Shown: piece after piece, positions 8,300-15,907 of the stretch
Position numbering within the stretch: position 1 is the stretch's first letter
How the letters are laid out: each line of letters opens with the position of its first letter
Assembly (NCBI GenBank): GCA_017483605.1
Contig: JAFUWG010000001.1
Coordinates: 25,541 to 89,540 of the forward strand
Direction: 5' to 3'
DNA: 64,000 nucleotides
From: Bacteroidaceae bacterium
Lineage (GTDB): Bacteria; Bacteroidota; Bacteroidia; Bacteroidales; Bacteroidaceae
Made by a program: the position numbers and the translations under genes
The notes under the pieces: generated by a model
The model's input: only the letters and a program-made list of their open reading frames with translations
Told to the model about the DNA's origin: nothing
The model's database searches: none

Positions 8300-11242
8300 A
8301 TGAAAAAAACTTTATTTTTGATAGCAGCATTCTGTGGTGCGATGTTCACCCCCATGCAGGCACAAACCAAATCTGCCACACTCGTGCTGTCGGCAAACAC
8401 CAAGTATCAGTACATTGATGGCTTCGGTGGTACAGGCATGAATGGTCAGTGGGCAGATGTGTACACCCAGACAAAGGTGAATAAACTGTGGGGACAAGGC
8501 GATGCTCAGATCGGTCTGAACATCATGCGTGTCCGTATCAACCCCAACGAGAACAATTGGGGTGAGTATGGCAATCCCATCAAATGGGCACGTGCCATCA
8601 ATCCTGTCGTGCAGGTCTTTGCCACTCCTTGGACACCTCCGAAGAAGTTCAAAACTCAAAATACGAATAAATATCAGAACGACTACGGCACATGGGTCTG
8701 GCCTTTAGTCGAACATACGTGGGGTGGACAGGGTTCAAATGGTGGTGCTATCAATCCTGACTATTACGACGAGTATGCCGACTTCCTCGAACGCTACCGC
8801 CAGACGATGGCGAAGAAAGGATGCCCCATCGACATGATTTCCATCCAGAACGAAAGCGACTATACTCCTACTGCCACTGACAATGGGGTAGAGCACGCCA
8901 GTTACGAGAGTTGTATCTACTCACCCAAAGAAATGGCGGCGATGGTCAAAGCGGCTCGTGCGGCAGTTGACCCTTCATGCAAGATTATGGGTCCCGAATG
9001 TTTTGGTTGGGGAGAGCACGACTATAATAACCGCCTTGTCACCATGCAGGATGCCGTAGATAATATTGATGTGTGGGGAAACCATCTTTATGGCACCAAC
9101 AATTGGTCATTTGTGAAGAACGTGACTGACAAGACAGGCAAGCACATGTGGATGACCGAGTTCCTGATTGACTACGAGGATGGCTATTCAGGTAGTTTCA
9201 CGGCAGAGTATGATATGATTAAGAGCATTGAAGACGCGATGGCTGCCGGTTACAGTGGCTATGTCTATTACAATATGCTTAACGACTTCTTTGCCTGCAA
9301 TCATGGCGGAAGCGATACCGAACTGTGGAAACGTGCATACGTGTTCGGACATTATGCCAAATATGCAACGGGCAAGACTCGTGTGAAGTCAACGCTCTCC
9401 GACAGCACGGGCAAACTCATTGGCGGTTCATCCTACATTAACGCAACGGCCGATACTGTCACCGTCTTTGTTCTGAACACTTCAGCCACTGACACATACA
9501 ACCTTACACTTGGCCTTCCTTTCGTGCCGAACAAAATTACTCAGATTGCGACCGGCGAATCCGTCAACCGCATCGTTACCGATGTGACGGACAAATACTA
9601 TACGGGTACCCAACGTCCTAAAGTGCAACTCCTGCCAGGCGTTTTTTATACGTTTCAGTTTGTCAAGAACGCCGAGGCCGACGACACTCCAGCCGAACTC
9701 GCCACATCACCTAAATTGCCGACGTATGGCAATCCGCTCTCTGCCGACCACTTCATGGCTGACCCGACTGCCATCGAATACAATGGCCGCCTGTATGTGT
9801 ATGCCACCAACGACCAGCAGGAGTTTGACTATTCTGGAGGAATCATGGGCAACACCTATGGGAAAATCACCCAACTCGTATGTCTCTCCACAGCCGACAT
9901 GGTCAACTGGACAAATCATGGCATCATTGATGTGAAGTCCATTGCTCCGTGGATATACACCTCTTGGGCACCTTCTGTAGTCAGTCGAGAGGAAGCCGAC
10001 GGGAAGACGCACTTCTATCTCTACTTCACCAATAGTGCCACAGGCATAGGCGTGCTTACTGCCACCTCGCCAACTGGTCCTTGGAGTGACCCGTTAGGTA
10101 AGGCACTGATTGATAGCAAAACAGCAGGTCTTGGTACAATCTCACAAATCATCGACCCGGGCGTGGCAATCAACGCAGAGGGCACCGAAGCCTATCTCAC
10201 CTTTGGTGGTGGCGACGTGGTGGGCACCGACCTTCAACCAGGCAATGCACGTATTGTCAAACTTGGCGATGACATGATTTCTCTTGCCTGCGACATCAAG
10301 ACCATCTCCGCACCTTGCCACTTCGAGGCGAATGAACTGAATTATATTGGCAGCAAGTGGGTTTACACCTACTGCACTCGTTGGAGCATTGCCAGCAATT
10401 GGTCTTCCTTCAGCAAAACGTTGAGTGCTCCTACCGCCTGCTCGATGGTTTACATGACTGCCACCGACCCGCTCGAAGACAACTGGTCTTATAAAGGCGA
10501 AGTGCTTCCCAACCCGGGACGCCTCAACTTCCCCTACGGCAATAACCATAGCCACCTCCAGAAGTTTGGCAATAACTACTATCTCTTCTACCATTCGCAG
10601 TGGCTTGAACGCCAACTCGGATTCAGCGGTGGTTATCGCAACCTCCACATGAACCGTGTCACGGTGGCTGAAGGCTCACCTCGAATTGCAGGCTTGACCG
10701 CCACCAATGCCACCCTCACAGGGGTCAACCAGTTGACGGCAGCACGCATCAATCCATACGAAGAGCAGCCGGGTGCCATGTCTGCCATTACGACTCCAGA
10801 TTGGTGGCTCGTTCGAGGCGTGAATTTCGCTGCTGATGACAACGCTGCCCAAAGCCTTATTCTGAAAGTGAAGGGCACAGGCACACTTCAGGTATCTCTC
10901 TCCTCCCTTGAGGATGAGCCGATTGCGACAGCCGATTTCAGCACCACCGATGAACAAACCATCGCTGTGCCACTCACAACACCACAGGATGCATTCCAGC
11001 AGTACCTCTATTTTGTCTGGACAAAGAACACCGATGCCCAAGTCCTCTCTTGGCAGTTCTCCAACCAACCTGCTGATGTCGCATTGAGCATCCAGACGCC
11101 TCTCCTTTCAGATGTGGAATCTGCTCAGAGCAAAAATCCAACATTCTATTCACCAACAGGTGTCCGTCTTACCGCCCCGCAAAAGGGTCTGAACATCATC
11201 CAATACCCAACAGGACGGACCGCCAAAGTGCTGATTCGATAA
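8300..11242 (+). CDS. Secreted bimodular glycoside hydrolase, GH30 + GH43
   Basis: A 980-residue exported enzyme with a signal peptide (about 1-21) and two catalytic modules. Residues ~25-455 resemble GH30 (IDGFGG near the start, TPWTPP, likely acid/base Glu185 in ISIQNES and nucleophile Glu287 in WMTEF). Residues ~475-800 resemble a GH43 five-bladed propeller (Asp488 in FMADPTA as the likely general base, a second Asp in IDPG, likely acid in the CHFEANE segment near Glu676-Glu679). A beta-sandwich follows near 830-930, and the end (FYSPTGVRL ... KGLNII) looks like a type IX sorting tail. GH30 with GH43 fits an endo-xylanase joined to a beta-xylosidase or arabinofuranosidase acting on decorated xylan at the cell surface. 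Subfamilies and exact substrate cannot be set by reading alone. It is probably controlled by the HTCS upstream. Confidence 0.9.
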   Translation: MKKTLFLIAAFCGAMFTPMQAQTKSATLVLSANTKYQYIDGFGGTGMNGQWADVYTQTKVNKLWGQGDAQIGLNIMRVRINPNENNWGEYGNPIKWARAINPVVQVFATPWTPPKKFKTQNTNKYQNDYGTWVWPLVEHTWGGQGSNGGAINPDYYDEYADFLERYRQTMAKKGCPIDMISIQNESDYTPTATDNGVEHASYESCIYSPKEMAAMVKAARAAVDPSCKIMGPECFGWGEHDYNNRLVTMQDAVDNIDVWGNHLYGTNNWSFVKNVTDKTGKHMWMTEFLIDYEDGYSGSFTAEYDMIKSIEDAMAAGYSGYVYYNMLNDFFACNHGGSDTELWKRAYVFGHYAKYATGKTRVKSTLSDSTGKLIGGSSYINATADTVTVFVLNTSATDTYNLTLGLPFVPNKITQIATGESVNRIVTDVTDKYYTGTQRPKVQLLPGVFYTFQFVKNAEADDTPAELATSPKLPTYGNPLSADHFMADPTAIEYNGRLYVYATNDQQEFDYSGGIMGNTYGKITQLVCLSTADMVNWTNHGIIDVKSIAPWIYTSWAPSVVSREEADGKTHFYLYFTNSATGIGVLTATSPTGPWSDPLGKALIDSKTAGLGTISQIIDPGVAINAEGTEAYLTFGGGDVVGTDLQPGNARIVKLGDDMISLACDIKTISAPCHFEANELNYIGSKWVYTYCTRWSIASNWSSFSKTLSAPTACSMVYMTATDPLEDNWSYKGEVLPNPGRLNFPYGNNHSHLQKFGNNYYLFYHSQWLERQLGFSGGYRNLHMNRVTVAEGSPRIAGLTATNATLTGVNQLTAARINPYEEQPGAMSAITTPDWWLVRGVNFAADDNAAQSLILKVKGTGTLQVSLSSLEDEPIATADFSTTDEQTIAVPLTTPQDAFQQYLYFVWTKNTDAQVLSWQFSNQPADVALSIQTPLLSDVESAQSKNPTFYSPTGVRLTAPQKGLNIIQYPTGRTAKVLIR

Positions 11243-11271
11243 TCAGAGGCATCTCAATAGGTGTGAAGAGA

Positions 11272-11421
11272 GAATGAGGGTGTGTCAAAAAGCGTACTTT
11301 AACAACCTCTGAATCGACCACGTCGTGGTCGACCTGCCGACCACGTCGTCATCGGTTCGCCGACCACGACGTGGTCGATTTTGAGGTGCTGAGGATGTGG
11401 CTATTTGACACATCCTCATTC
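11272..11421. repeat. Nested inverted-repeat cassette with three 23-nt units
   Basis: Outer arms 11272-11292 and 11401-11421 are inverted copies (21 bases, two mismatches). Inside, 11312-11331 and 11361-11380 form a perfect 20-bp inverted repeat. Three near-palindromic units beginning CGACCACG start at 11315, 11338 and 11361, exactly 23 bases apart. The right flank (TTTTGAGG ... TGAGGATG ... ATTTGACACATC) resembles the right flank of the cassette at 39692-39772, although the cores differ completely. It lies between the GH30-GH43 gene and the recombinase gene. It may end transcription or be a small mobile element. I see no T-run. Confidence 0.8.
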
Positions 11422-11483
11422 TTGTTTTTTGATGGCGTTTTTACGTTATTGTATATGAGTCTAATCAAACGAACGTAAAAACG

Positions 11484-12482
11484 ATGAAAAAGAAAGAACC
11501 CCGTGGCGTGAACATGATACGCCCCTCATTCCCTTCAACCTTTCTGGCTTTTGCTTCTGTCGAATCAGCATTGATGAAGTCCCAACGACATTTTGGCATT
11601 GCTGCAAACTATACTTGTGCCACCCGCAGTTTTGGTCGGTTTTTGTCCTTGCAGGGCTGTGCCGATGTGCCATTCTCCCACATGACCCCTTGCTTGATGG
11701 CAAATTACGAGGCATGGCTTCTGTCGCATGGTGTTTGTCGCAACACCTCTTCGTGCTACATGCGTTCGCTCCATTCCATCTATAACAAGGCTGTACGTCA
11801 AGGCTTGGCAATGGGCAATCCTTTTGCAGAAGTCTATACAGGTGTGGCACGAACGAAGAAAAGGGCAGTGAGCAGAGAGGTCATCCGTCGCATCTACCAC
11901 TTGGACATTCAGGGAGAATTGGTTCGCATGGGACGAGATGCCCACCGGAAGACCTTCGCTCATGTGGCTGCCGACATCCAGTTGACACGCGACCTCTTCA
12001 TCTTCTGCTTCTGTGCACGAGGATTGACCTTTGTCGATGCGGCATATCTGAAAAGGCAAAATTTGGCAGGCAATCTTCTTCGCTACACGCGGCATAAGAC
12101 AGGGCAGCACATGGAGGTGAAGATAGAGCCGATGATGTGGGAGATTCTCAATCGATACGCCTCAAACTCTCCTTTTCTCTTCCCCATTCTCCATGCCACC
12201 GATGCCCTGACAGCCTATCGTCAGTATCGCTCAGCCCTTCGATGCTACAACCGCAACCTGAAAGTTCTCTCCTCCATGCTGGGAGGCAATATCCAACTCA
12301 CTTCTTATGTTTGTCGCCACTCGTGGGCAACTACCGCCTATCAGCAACAGGTGCCTCTCTCCGTCATCAGCCAAGCGATGGGACACGATTCCGAACTGAC
12401 CACCCGCATCTACCTGAAGTCACTCGAAAACAGCACCATCGACAACGCCAACCATGCACTTCTGAAGTCAGTATTCTCATGA
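11484..12482 (+). CDS. Tyrosine recombinase / phage-type integrase, probable DNA invertase for the capsule promoter
   Basis: A 332-residue tyrosine recombinase. The N-terminal ~110 residues form a SAM-like DNA-binding arm. The catalytic part carries Arg179 (CARGLTF), Lys205 (RHKTGQ), Arg278-His279 (YVCRHSWAT), His301 (MGHDSELT) and the nucleophile Tyr310 (TRIYLKS). The first His of the usual HxxR box is Tyr275, as in many Bacteroides integrases. It is the length of the chromosomal Tsr-type recombinases that invert surface-gene promoters rather than of conjugative-transposon integrases. The inverted-repeat switch at 12785-12985 lies 300 bases downstream, before the UpxY gene, so local inversion is the natural job (inference). 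Both flanks of the gene carry repeats with a 23-nt period. Confidence 0.92.
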   Translation: MKKKEPRGVNMIRPSFPSTFLAFASVESALMKSQRHFGIAANYTCATRSFGRFLSLQGCADVPFSHMTPCLMANYEAWLLSHGVCRNTSSCYMRSLHSIYNKAVRQGLAMGNPFAEVYTGVARTKKRAVSREVIRRIYHLDIQGELVRMGRDAHRKTFAHVAADIQLTRDLFIFCFCARGLTFVDAAYLKRQNLAGNLLRYTRHKTGQHMEVKIEPMMWEILNRYASNSPFLFPILHATDALTAYRQYRSALRCYNRNLKVLSSMLGGNIQLTSYVCRHSWATTAYQQQVPLSVISQAMGHDSELTTRIYLKSLENSTIDNANHALLKSVFS

Positions 12483-12491
12483 ATTTGTCTA

Positions 12492-12698
12492 TAGCCGTAT
12501 GCCTGCTTTGCCTCTATGGGCGTAGGGGTAATGCCAATAGCCGTATGTCAGGTTGGTGGCTTCGGGCTCATTACCTTTGTGGTCTGCGGGTTCTTTGTTT
12601 TGTGGTCCGCGAGGTCTTTGTTTTGTCGTCTGAGAGGTATTCACTTTGCTGTATGCGAGGGCGTCATTTTGCCCTATGTTAGCGTTCGACATCAGAGG
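12492..12698. repeat. Degenerate 23-nt tandem array (nine units) after the recombinase gene
   Basis: Nine consecutive units begin at 12492, 12515, 12538, 12561, 12584, 12607, 12630, 12653 and 12676, all exactly 23 bases apart. Units share a loose TGCGAGG-like block near positions 2-8 and a TTTG block near 16-19, with variable bases between. The middle units (12584-12652) are most alike. As 23 is not a multiple of three, the array is not a coding repeat, and no convincing gene lies here. Confidence 0.75.
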
Positions 12699-12732
12699 AC
12701 ATTCTATAAGGATGAAACAAGAGATTCCTGAC

Positions 12733-12772
12733 ACGTGTCGAAAGACACGTTACACATTATTATATATAGAAG
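12733..12772. terminator. Hairpin with GAAA loop followed by AT-rich motif
   Basis: ACGTGTC (12733-12739) and GACACGT (12744-12750) pair perfectly around the tetraloop GAAA. The AT-rich string TTACACATTATTATATAT follows at once, a motif that recurs before hairpins elsewhere in the window. It may end transcription from the recombinase side, or leftward transcription from the switch promoter when that is in this orientation. There is no proper T-run, so this is tentative. Confidence 0.4.
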
Positions 12773-12784
12773 AAACAAAAACTG

Positions 12785-12985
12785 TCCACTTCTACGGAAG
12801 AGGTGGACAGTTTGACGTTGCAAAGGTAGATATTTCTTTTATAATGGCAAAAGAAAAAAAGGAAAATGAAATGCTTTCTCTTAAAAATTGTTTCCTTAGT
12901 TGTGCTCTTGAGAAGAATCTAACATCTGCAAATGGCAGATTTGAACGGTTTGAAAGAAACTGTCCACCTCTTCCGTAGAAGTGGA
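12785..12985. repeat. Invertible promoter element: 29-bp inverted repeats around a 143-bp segment
   Basis: Bases 12785-12813 and 12957-12985 are perfect inverted copies of a 29-base sequence (core CTTCTACGGAAGAGG on the left). They enclose 12814-12956, which carries one strong Bacteroidales promoter, presently leftward. The left repeat with its four outer bases is itself nearly palindromic (ACTGTCCAC ... GTGGACAGT). This matches the invertible promoters in front of upxY genes in Bacteroides capsule loci. Here a tyrosine recombinase lies upstream and a upxY homologue begins 42 bases after the right repeat. In the assembled orientation the promoter faces away from the capsule genes, that is, OFF. 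Confidence 0.9.
12820..12852 (-). promoter_or_regulatory. Promoter inside the invertible segment, pointing left
   Basis: On the minus strand TTTTG (12852-12848) is followed after exactly 19 bases by TACCTTTGC (12828-12820), a full match to the Bacteroides consensus. The box ends 7 bases from the left inverted repeat, so transcription would start in or next to the repeat. After inversion the same promoter would lie beside the right repeat and read into the UpxY gene at 13028. I found no promoter box in the rightward direction in the segment. Confidence 0.85.
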
Positions 12986-13027
12986 TGCTTTCATGGCAAA
13001 AATGTGATGAAAGCAGCGTGAAATAGC

Positions 13028-13636
13028 ATGGCAGATATTCCTGAAAATAGTGCTTTCCACGAGACGACTGGCACCCCTTTGCGCCAATCGCTCGGCGGAG
13101 CCGTACCAGACCGCAAGTGGTTGGTGGCAATTGTCAAGAGGAATTATGAGGAAATCTGCCGGAAACGATTACAGGAAAAAGGTTATGATGCATACGTGGC
13201 GAGTCAGAAGACGACTCATGTCTATCCCAATCGCCATCGTCGTGAAGTGACACACCTCGTCATTGCTGGCGTTGTGTTCATCCGCCTCAATGAGACGGAA
13301 CGGCTGCAAGTGCTGAAAGAAAATCCAACCATCCAGTATTTTCTCACCAACAAGGCGAGTCAGCCCAACATCTTCGGCAGACATCCCTTTGCCGTGATAC
13401 CAGACCACCAGATGGAGCGACTTCAGTTCATGCTCTACCATGCCGAAGCCCCTGTCAACTTCACAGCCGAGCCCCTGCATCTGGGCGACCGTATCCGTGT
13501 GGCACGAGGGCAACTGGCGGGTCTTGAAGGCAGTGTGACACGTCATGGCAATGCCACCTATCTGGTCGTCACGCTTGACATCCTTGGCTCAGCCATGGTC
13601 AATATCGCCACAGAGGACTTAGAAAAAATCGCATAA
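13028..13636 (+). CDS. upxY: UpxY-type NusG-like transcription antiterminator
   Basis: A 202-residue NusG paralogue. The NGN domain spans about residues 35-130 (WLVAIVKRNYEE at its start, VFIRL as the core strand) and a KOW motif lies near 154-172 (GDRIRVARGQLAGLEG). In Bacteroides fragilis, UpxY proteins are encoded first in each capsule operon and prevent early termination in that operon's leader. Here the gene is the first after the invertible promoter and is followed by a second, shorter NGN protein and then the biosynthetic genes. The ATG at 13028 gives a short unstructured N-terminal extension before the NGN fold. No upxZ-like gene, the usual inhibitor partner, is seen next to it. Confidence 0.9.
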   Translation: MADIPENSAFHETTGTPLRQSLGGAVPDRKWLVAIVKRNYEEICRKRLQEKGYDAYVASQKTTHVYPNRHRREVTHLVIAGVVFIRLNETERLQVLKENPTIQYFLTNKASQPNIFGRHPFAVIPDHQMERLQFMLYHAEAPVNFTAEPLHLGDRIRVARGQLAGLEGSVTRHGNATYLVVTLDILGSAMVNIATEDLEKIA

Positions 13637-13654
13637 CGAACATTCCGCATGGCT

Positions 13655-13688
13655 TCTCTCCCTTAGTAGGAGAGATGTCCGCAAGGAC
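13655..13688 (+). promoter_or_regulatory. Paired hairpins between the two NusG-like genes
   Basis: TCTCTCC (13655-13661) pairs with GGAGAGA (13669-13675), and GTCC (13677-13680) pairs with GGAC (13685-13688) around GCAA. They sit between the UpxY stop and the TTG start of the next gene and could be a pause or antitermination signal, or an intergenic repeat of the kind seen again at 14489. Confidence 0.4.
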
Positions 13689-13703
13689 AGAAAGGGTCTT
13701 GAT

Positions 13704-14123
13704 TTGAATAAGAGTTGGTACATCGCTGTTGTCAATCGCAACACAGAAAAAGCCTGTCGTGAGAAACTGCAAAAACTCGGCTACGAGTCATACGTGGCAT
13801 CGCGGACAGAATTGCACGATTGGAAATGCGGCAAAAGCAAAGATGTAGAGACTGTGGTCATTCCCGCAGTCCTCTTCATCCATGCCACCGAGGAGGAACG
13901 TCGATTCATCGTCAACTTCCCCTTCATCCACCGTTTCCTCACCAACAAGTCGCAATCCCGCAGTCGCGTTGGCACCTCCAACCATCCCTTTGCCACCCTC
14001 TCCGACATCGAGATGGCGAACCTCCAACGCTCCCTTGCCACCACCGACCTCTCCTACATGCAGGAACTCCCACCCACCATGCTCCCCCTCCATCTTTCCC
14101 AGATGACCCGCATTGGTGCCTAA
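13704..14123 (+). CDS. Second NusG-like protein, NGN domain only (no KOW)
   Basis: A 139-residue protein with an NGN fold over residues 1-120 (WYIAVVNRNTEK, VLFIHA) and clear similarity to the UpxY protein just upstream. It stops at the point where its paralogue enters the KOW motif (LHLSQMTRIGA against LHLGDRIRVARG), so the KOW domain is absent. The reading frame needs a TTG start at 13704, since no ATG fits the N-terminus. The last third of the gene is strikingly C-rich on the coding strand and this continues into the noncoding leader. It may be an NGN-only regulator that competes with UpxY, or a decaying duplicate that lost its end. Confidence 0.75.
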   Translation: MNKSWYIAVVNRNTEKACREKLQKLGYESYVASRTELHDWKCGKSKDVETVVIPAVLFIHATEEERRFIVNFPFIHRFLTNKSQSRSRVGTSNHPFATLSDIEMANLQRSLATTDLSYMQELPPTMLPLHLSQMTRIGA

Positions 14124-14220
14124 CCCCTCCTCCCTCGCTTCCTTTCCTCGCCCCCCTCATCCACCGCTCACCACCACATCTTCTCGCTCCCCTTCACCAC
14201 CATGTTTTCTTGCCCTACAG
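14121..14220 (+). promoter_or_regulatory. C-rich, G-poor leader, candidate Rho-loading site
   Basis: By direct count the 100 bases hold 52 C and only 7 G. They begin at the stop codon of the NGN-only gene, are untranslated, and lie ahead of the biosynthetic genes. Such composition is typical of Rho utilisation sites, and NusG paralogues of the UpxY kind act on termination in capsule leaders. The Rho link is inference. Confidence 0.4.
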
Positions 14221-14230
14221 CATCAATTTA

Positions 14231-14322
14231 TTTAGCGTTGGGACACAATTCAATTTAGCGTTGGGACACAATTCAATTTAGCATTGGGACAAAAAGCAAT
14301 TTAGCGTTGGGACAAAAATATG
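14231..14322. repeat. Four 23-bp direct repeats
   Basis: Units start at 14231, 14254, 14277 and 14300. The first two are identical (TTTAGCGTTGGGACACAATT + CAA), the third and fourth differ at a few bases. A reverse copy of the start of the unit (ACGCTAAAT) follows about seven bases after the array. The layout is iteron-like but there is no replication gene nearby. The 23-base period is the same as in the other arrays of this window. Confidence 0.85.
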
Positions 14323-14488
14323 TAATAACGCTAAATTGGGATTTATATCAAAGCCAAATTCTTTTTTATATAAAGGCTAAAACATTCTTTGTTAAAATGC
14401 TAAAGAAGTCAAAGATGATGGGCGTCTTGTTGTTGAGGCAAATAGCCTCAGTTGTTAGAAGTATTGCAATTGTCACATCCCTTTCATA

Positions 14489-14684
14489 CTCTCCCCTAAA
14501 CAGGGGAGTTGGAGGGGTCTTTACATCGGGTGCGGTGGTCACATCTCTCATCTTCGGTTCAATAGTGTGACCACCAATCCCGCTCCTTCATAAAGCAATG
14601 TTTTTTTATTATCCAACAATAGATATTTCTTCGTCTATTCATAGCGTTTTATCCCCTCTCCCCTAAACAGGGGAGTTGGAGGGG
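14489..14684. repeat. Two copies of a 29-base hairpin repeat plus a 10-bp hairpin, in the capsule leader
   Basis: Bases 14489-14517 and 14656-14684 are the same sequence (CTCTCCCCTAAACAGGGGAG, then TTGGAGGGG), with TCCCCT and AGGGGA able to form a hairpin. Between them GGTGGTCACA (14534-14543) pairs with TGTGACCACC (14566-14575). Related GC-hairpin repeats are common between genes in Bacteroidetes. They lie in the 671-base gene-free leader between the NGN-only gene and the first biosynthetic gene, where they might take part in termination control. I see no convincing promoter in this leader. Confidence 0.6.
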
Positions 14685-14794
14685 CCTTTAAATAGGGCCA
14701 ACGATACTGCATCTTTTCTTATGCAACTATTTTTCCCTAAGGTGCAAGTCTGCGGCTTTTTTATTTTATTTATCAAATAGAGAATTATAGCAGG

Positions 14795-15907
14795 ATGAAC
14801 AGAGATATCATAACTGTAACATCGCCGCTGCTGCCCAGTCTGGAAGATTTCAACGAATATCTCCGTAAGATATGGGACAGCAAGTGGATTACCAACAACG
14901 GATGTTTTCACCAGCAGTTGGAGGCCGCCTTGGCTGAATATCTGAAAGTTCCATACGTCAGTCTTTTCACCAACGGAACCCTTCCGCTGATTACGGCACT
15001 GCAGGCACTGCGTATTTCGGGTGAAGTGATTACCACTCCTTATTCGTTTGTTGCGACCACCCATGCCCTGTGGTGGAACGGCATCAAACCGGTCTTCGTA
15101 GATATAGACTGGAAGACCGGATGTATTGACCCAAATAAGATCGAGGCAGCCATCACCCCGAAGTCTACAGCCATCATGCCTGTGCATGTCTATGGGAAGC
15201 CCTGCGATGTGGATGCCATACAGACGATAGCAGACAAATATGGGCTGAAGGTTATCTATGATGCCGCCCATGCCTTTGGTGTGGAGGTGAATGGCAAGAG
15301 CATCCTGAATGCGGGAGACATGTCCACGCTGTCATTCCATGCCACCAAGGTGTACAATACGATAGAGGGCGGTGCGATGGTGATGCACGACGAGAAGACG
15401 AAGAAACGCATTGACTATCTGAAAAACTTTGGTTTCGCAGGAGAGACGGAAGTGGTCGCTCCTGGCATTAACTCCAAGATGGACGAGATGCGTTCAGCAT
15501 ACGGCTTGCTGAATTTGAAGCAGGTGGATGCCGCGATCGAAGCACGCCATCAGGTTGCCATCAAGTATCGTGAAGCCCTGAGAGATGTTGAAGGCATCGA
15601 GTTTTGGGATGACCTCCCCGGAGTGAAGCACAATTATAGTTATTTCCCTATTTTCGTACATGCAGAGCAGTACGGCATGACTCGTGATGAACTCTACTTC
15701 AAGATGCGTGAACAGGAAGTCCTCGGGCGTCGCTACTTCTATCCGCTCATTAGCGACTTCACTACCTATAGAGGCTTGTCGAGTGCGACAAGAGAGAACC
15801 TGCCGGTGGCGACGAAGATGGCGGAAGAAGTGATTTGCCTGCCGATGCATCATGCATTGTCAGAAGAAGATGTTACACGAATCATAAACTGCATCATCAG
15901 AAAATGA
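14795..15907 (+). CDS. DegT/DnrJ/EryC1-type sugar aminotransferase
   Basis: A 370-residue PLP-dependent aminotransferase that puts an amino group on a nucleotide-linked keto-sugar. Visible are the N-terminal ITVTSPLLP segment, the FTNGTLPL cofactor-phosphate region, the AAHAFG segment with the PLP Asp just before it (IYDAAH), and the Schiff-base Lys185 in FHATKVYNTIEGG. The length is typical. It starts the biosynthetic run, and its stop overlaps the next start by four bases (ATGA), which implies translational coupling to the ATP-grasp gene. A role in making an amino-deoxy sugar of the capsule repeat is likely, and the exact sugar is not readable. Confidence 0.92.
   Translation: MNRDIITVTSPLLPSLEDFNEYLRKIWDSKWITNNGCFHQQLEAALAEYLKVPYVSLFTNGTLPLITALQALRISGEVITTPYSFVATTHALWWNGIKPVFVDIDWKTGCIDPNKIEAAITPKSTAIMPVHVYGKPCDVDAIQTIADKYGLKVIYDAAHAFGVEVNGKSILNAGDMSTLSFHATKVYNTIEGGAMVMHDEKTKKRIDYLKNFGFAGETEVVAPGINSKMDEMRSAYGLLNLKQVDAAIEARHQVAIKYREALRDVEGIEFWDDLPGVKHNYSYFPIFVHAEQYGMTRDELYFKMREQEVLGRRYFYPLISDFTTYRGLSSATRENLPVATKMAEEVICLPMHHALSEEDVTRIINCIIRK

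Noticed and set aside
14231-14322. Plasmid or phage replication origin
   Set aside because: The repeats look like iterons, but there is no replication protein, no DnaA-box cluster, and the location is a capsule leader.
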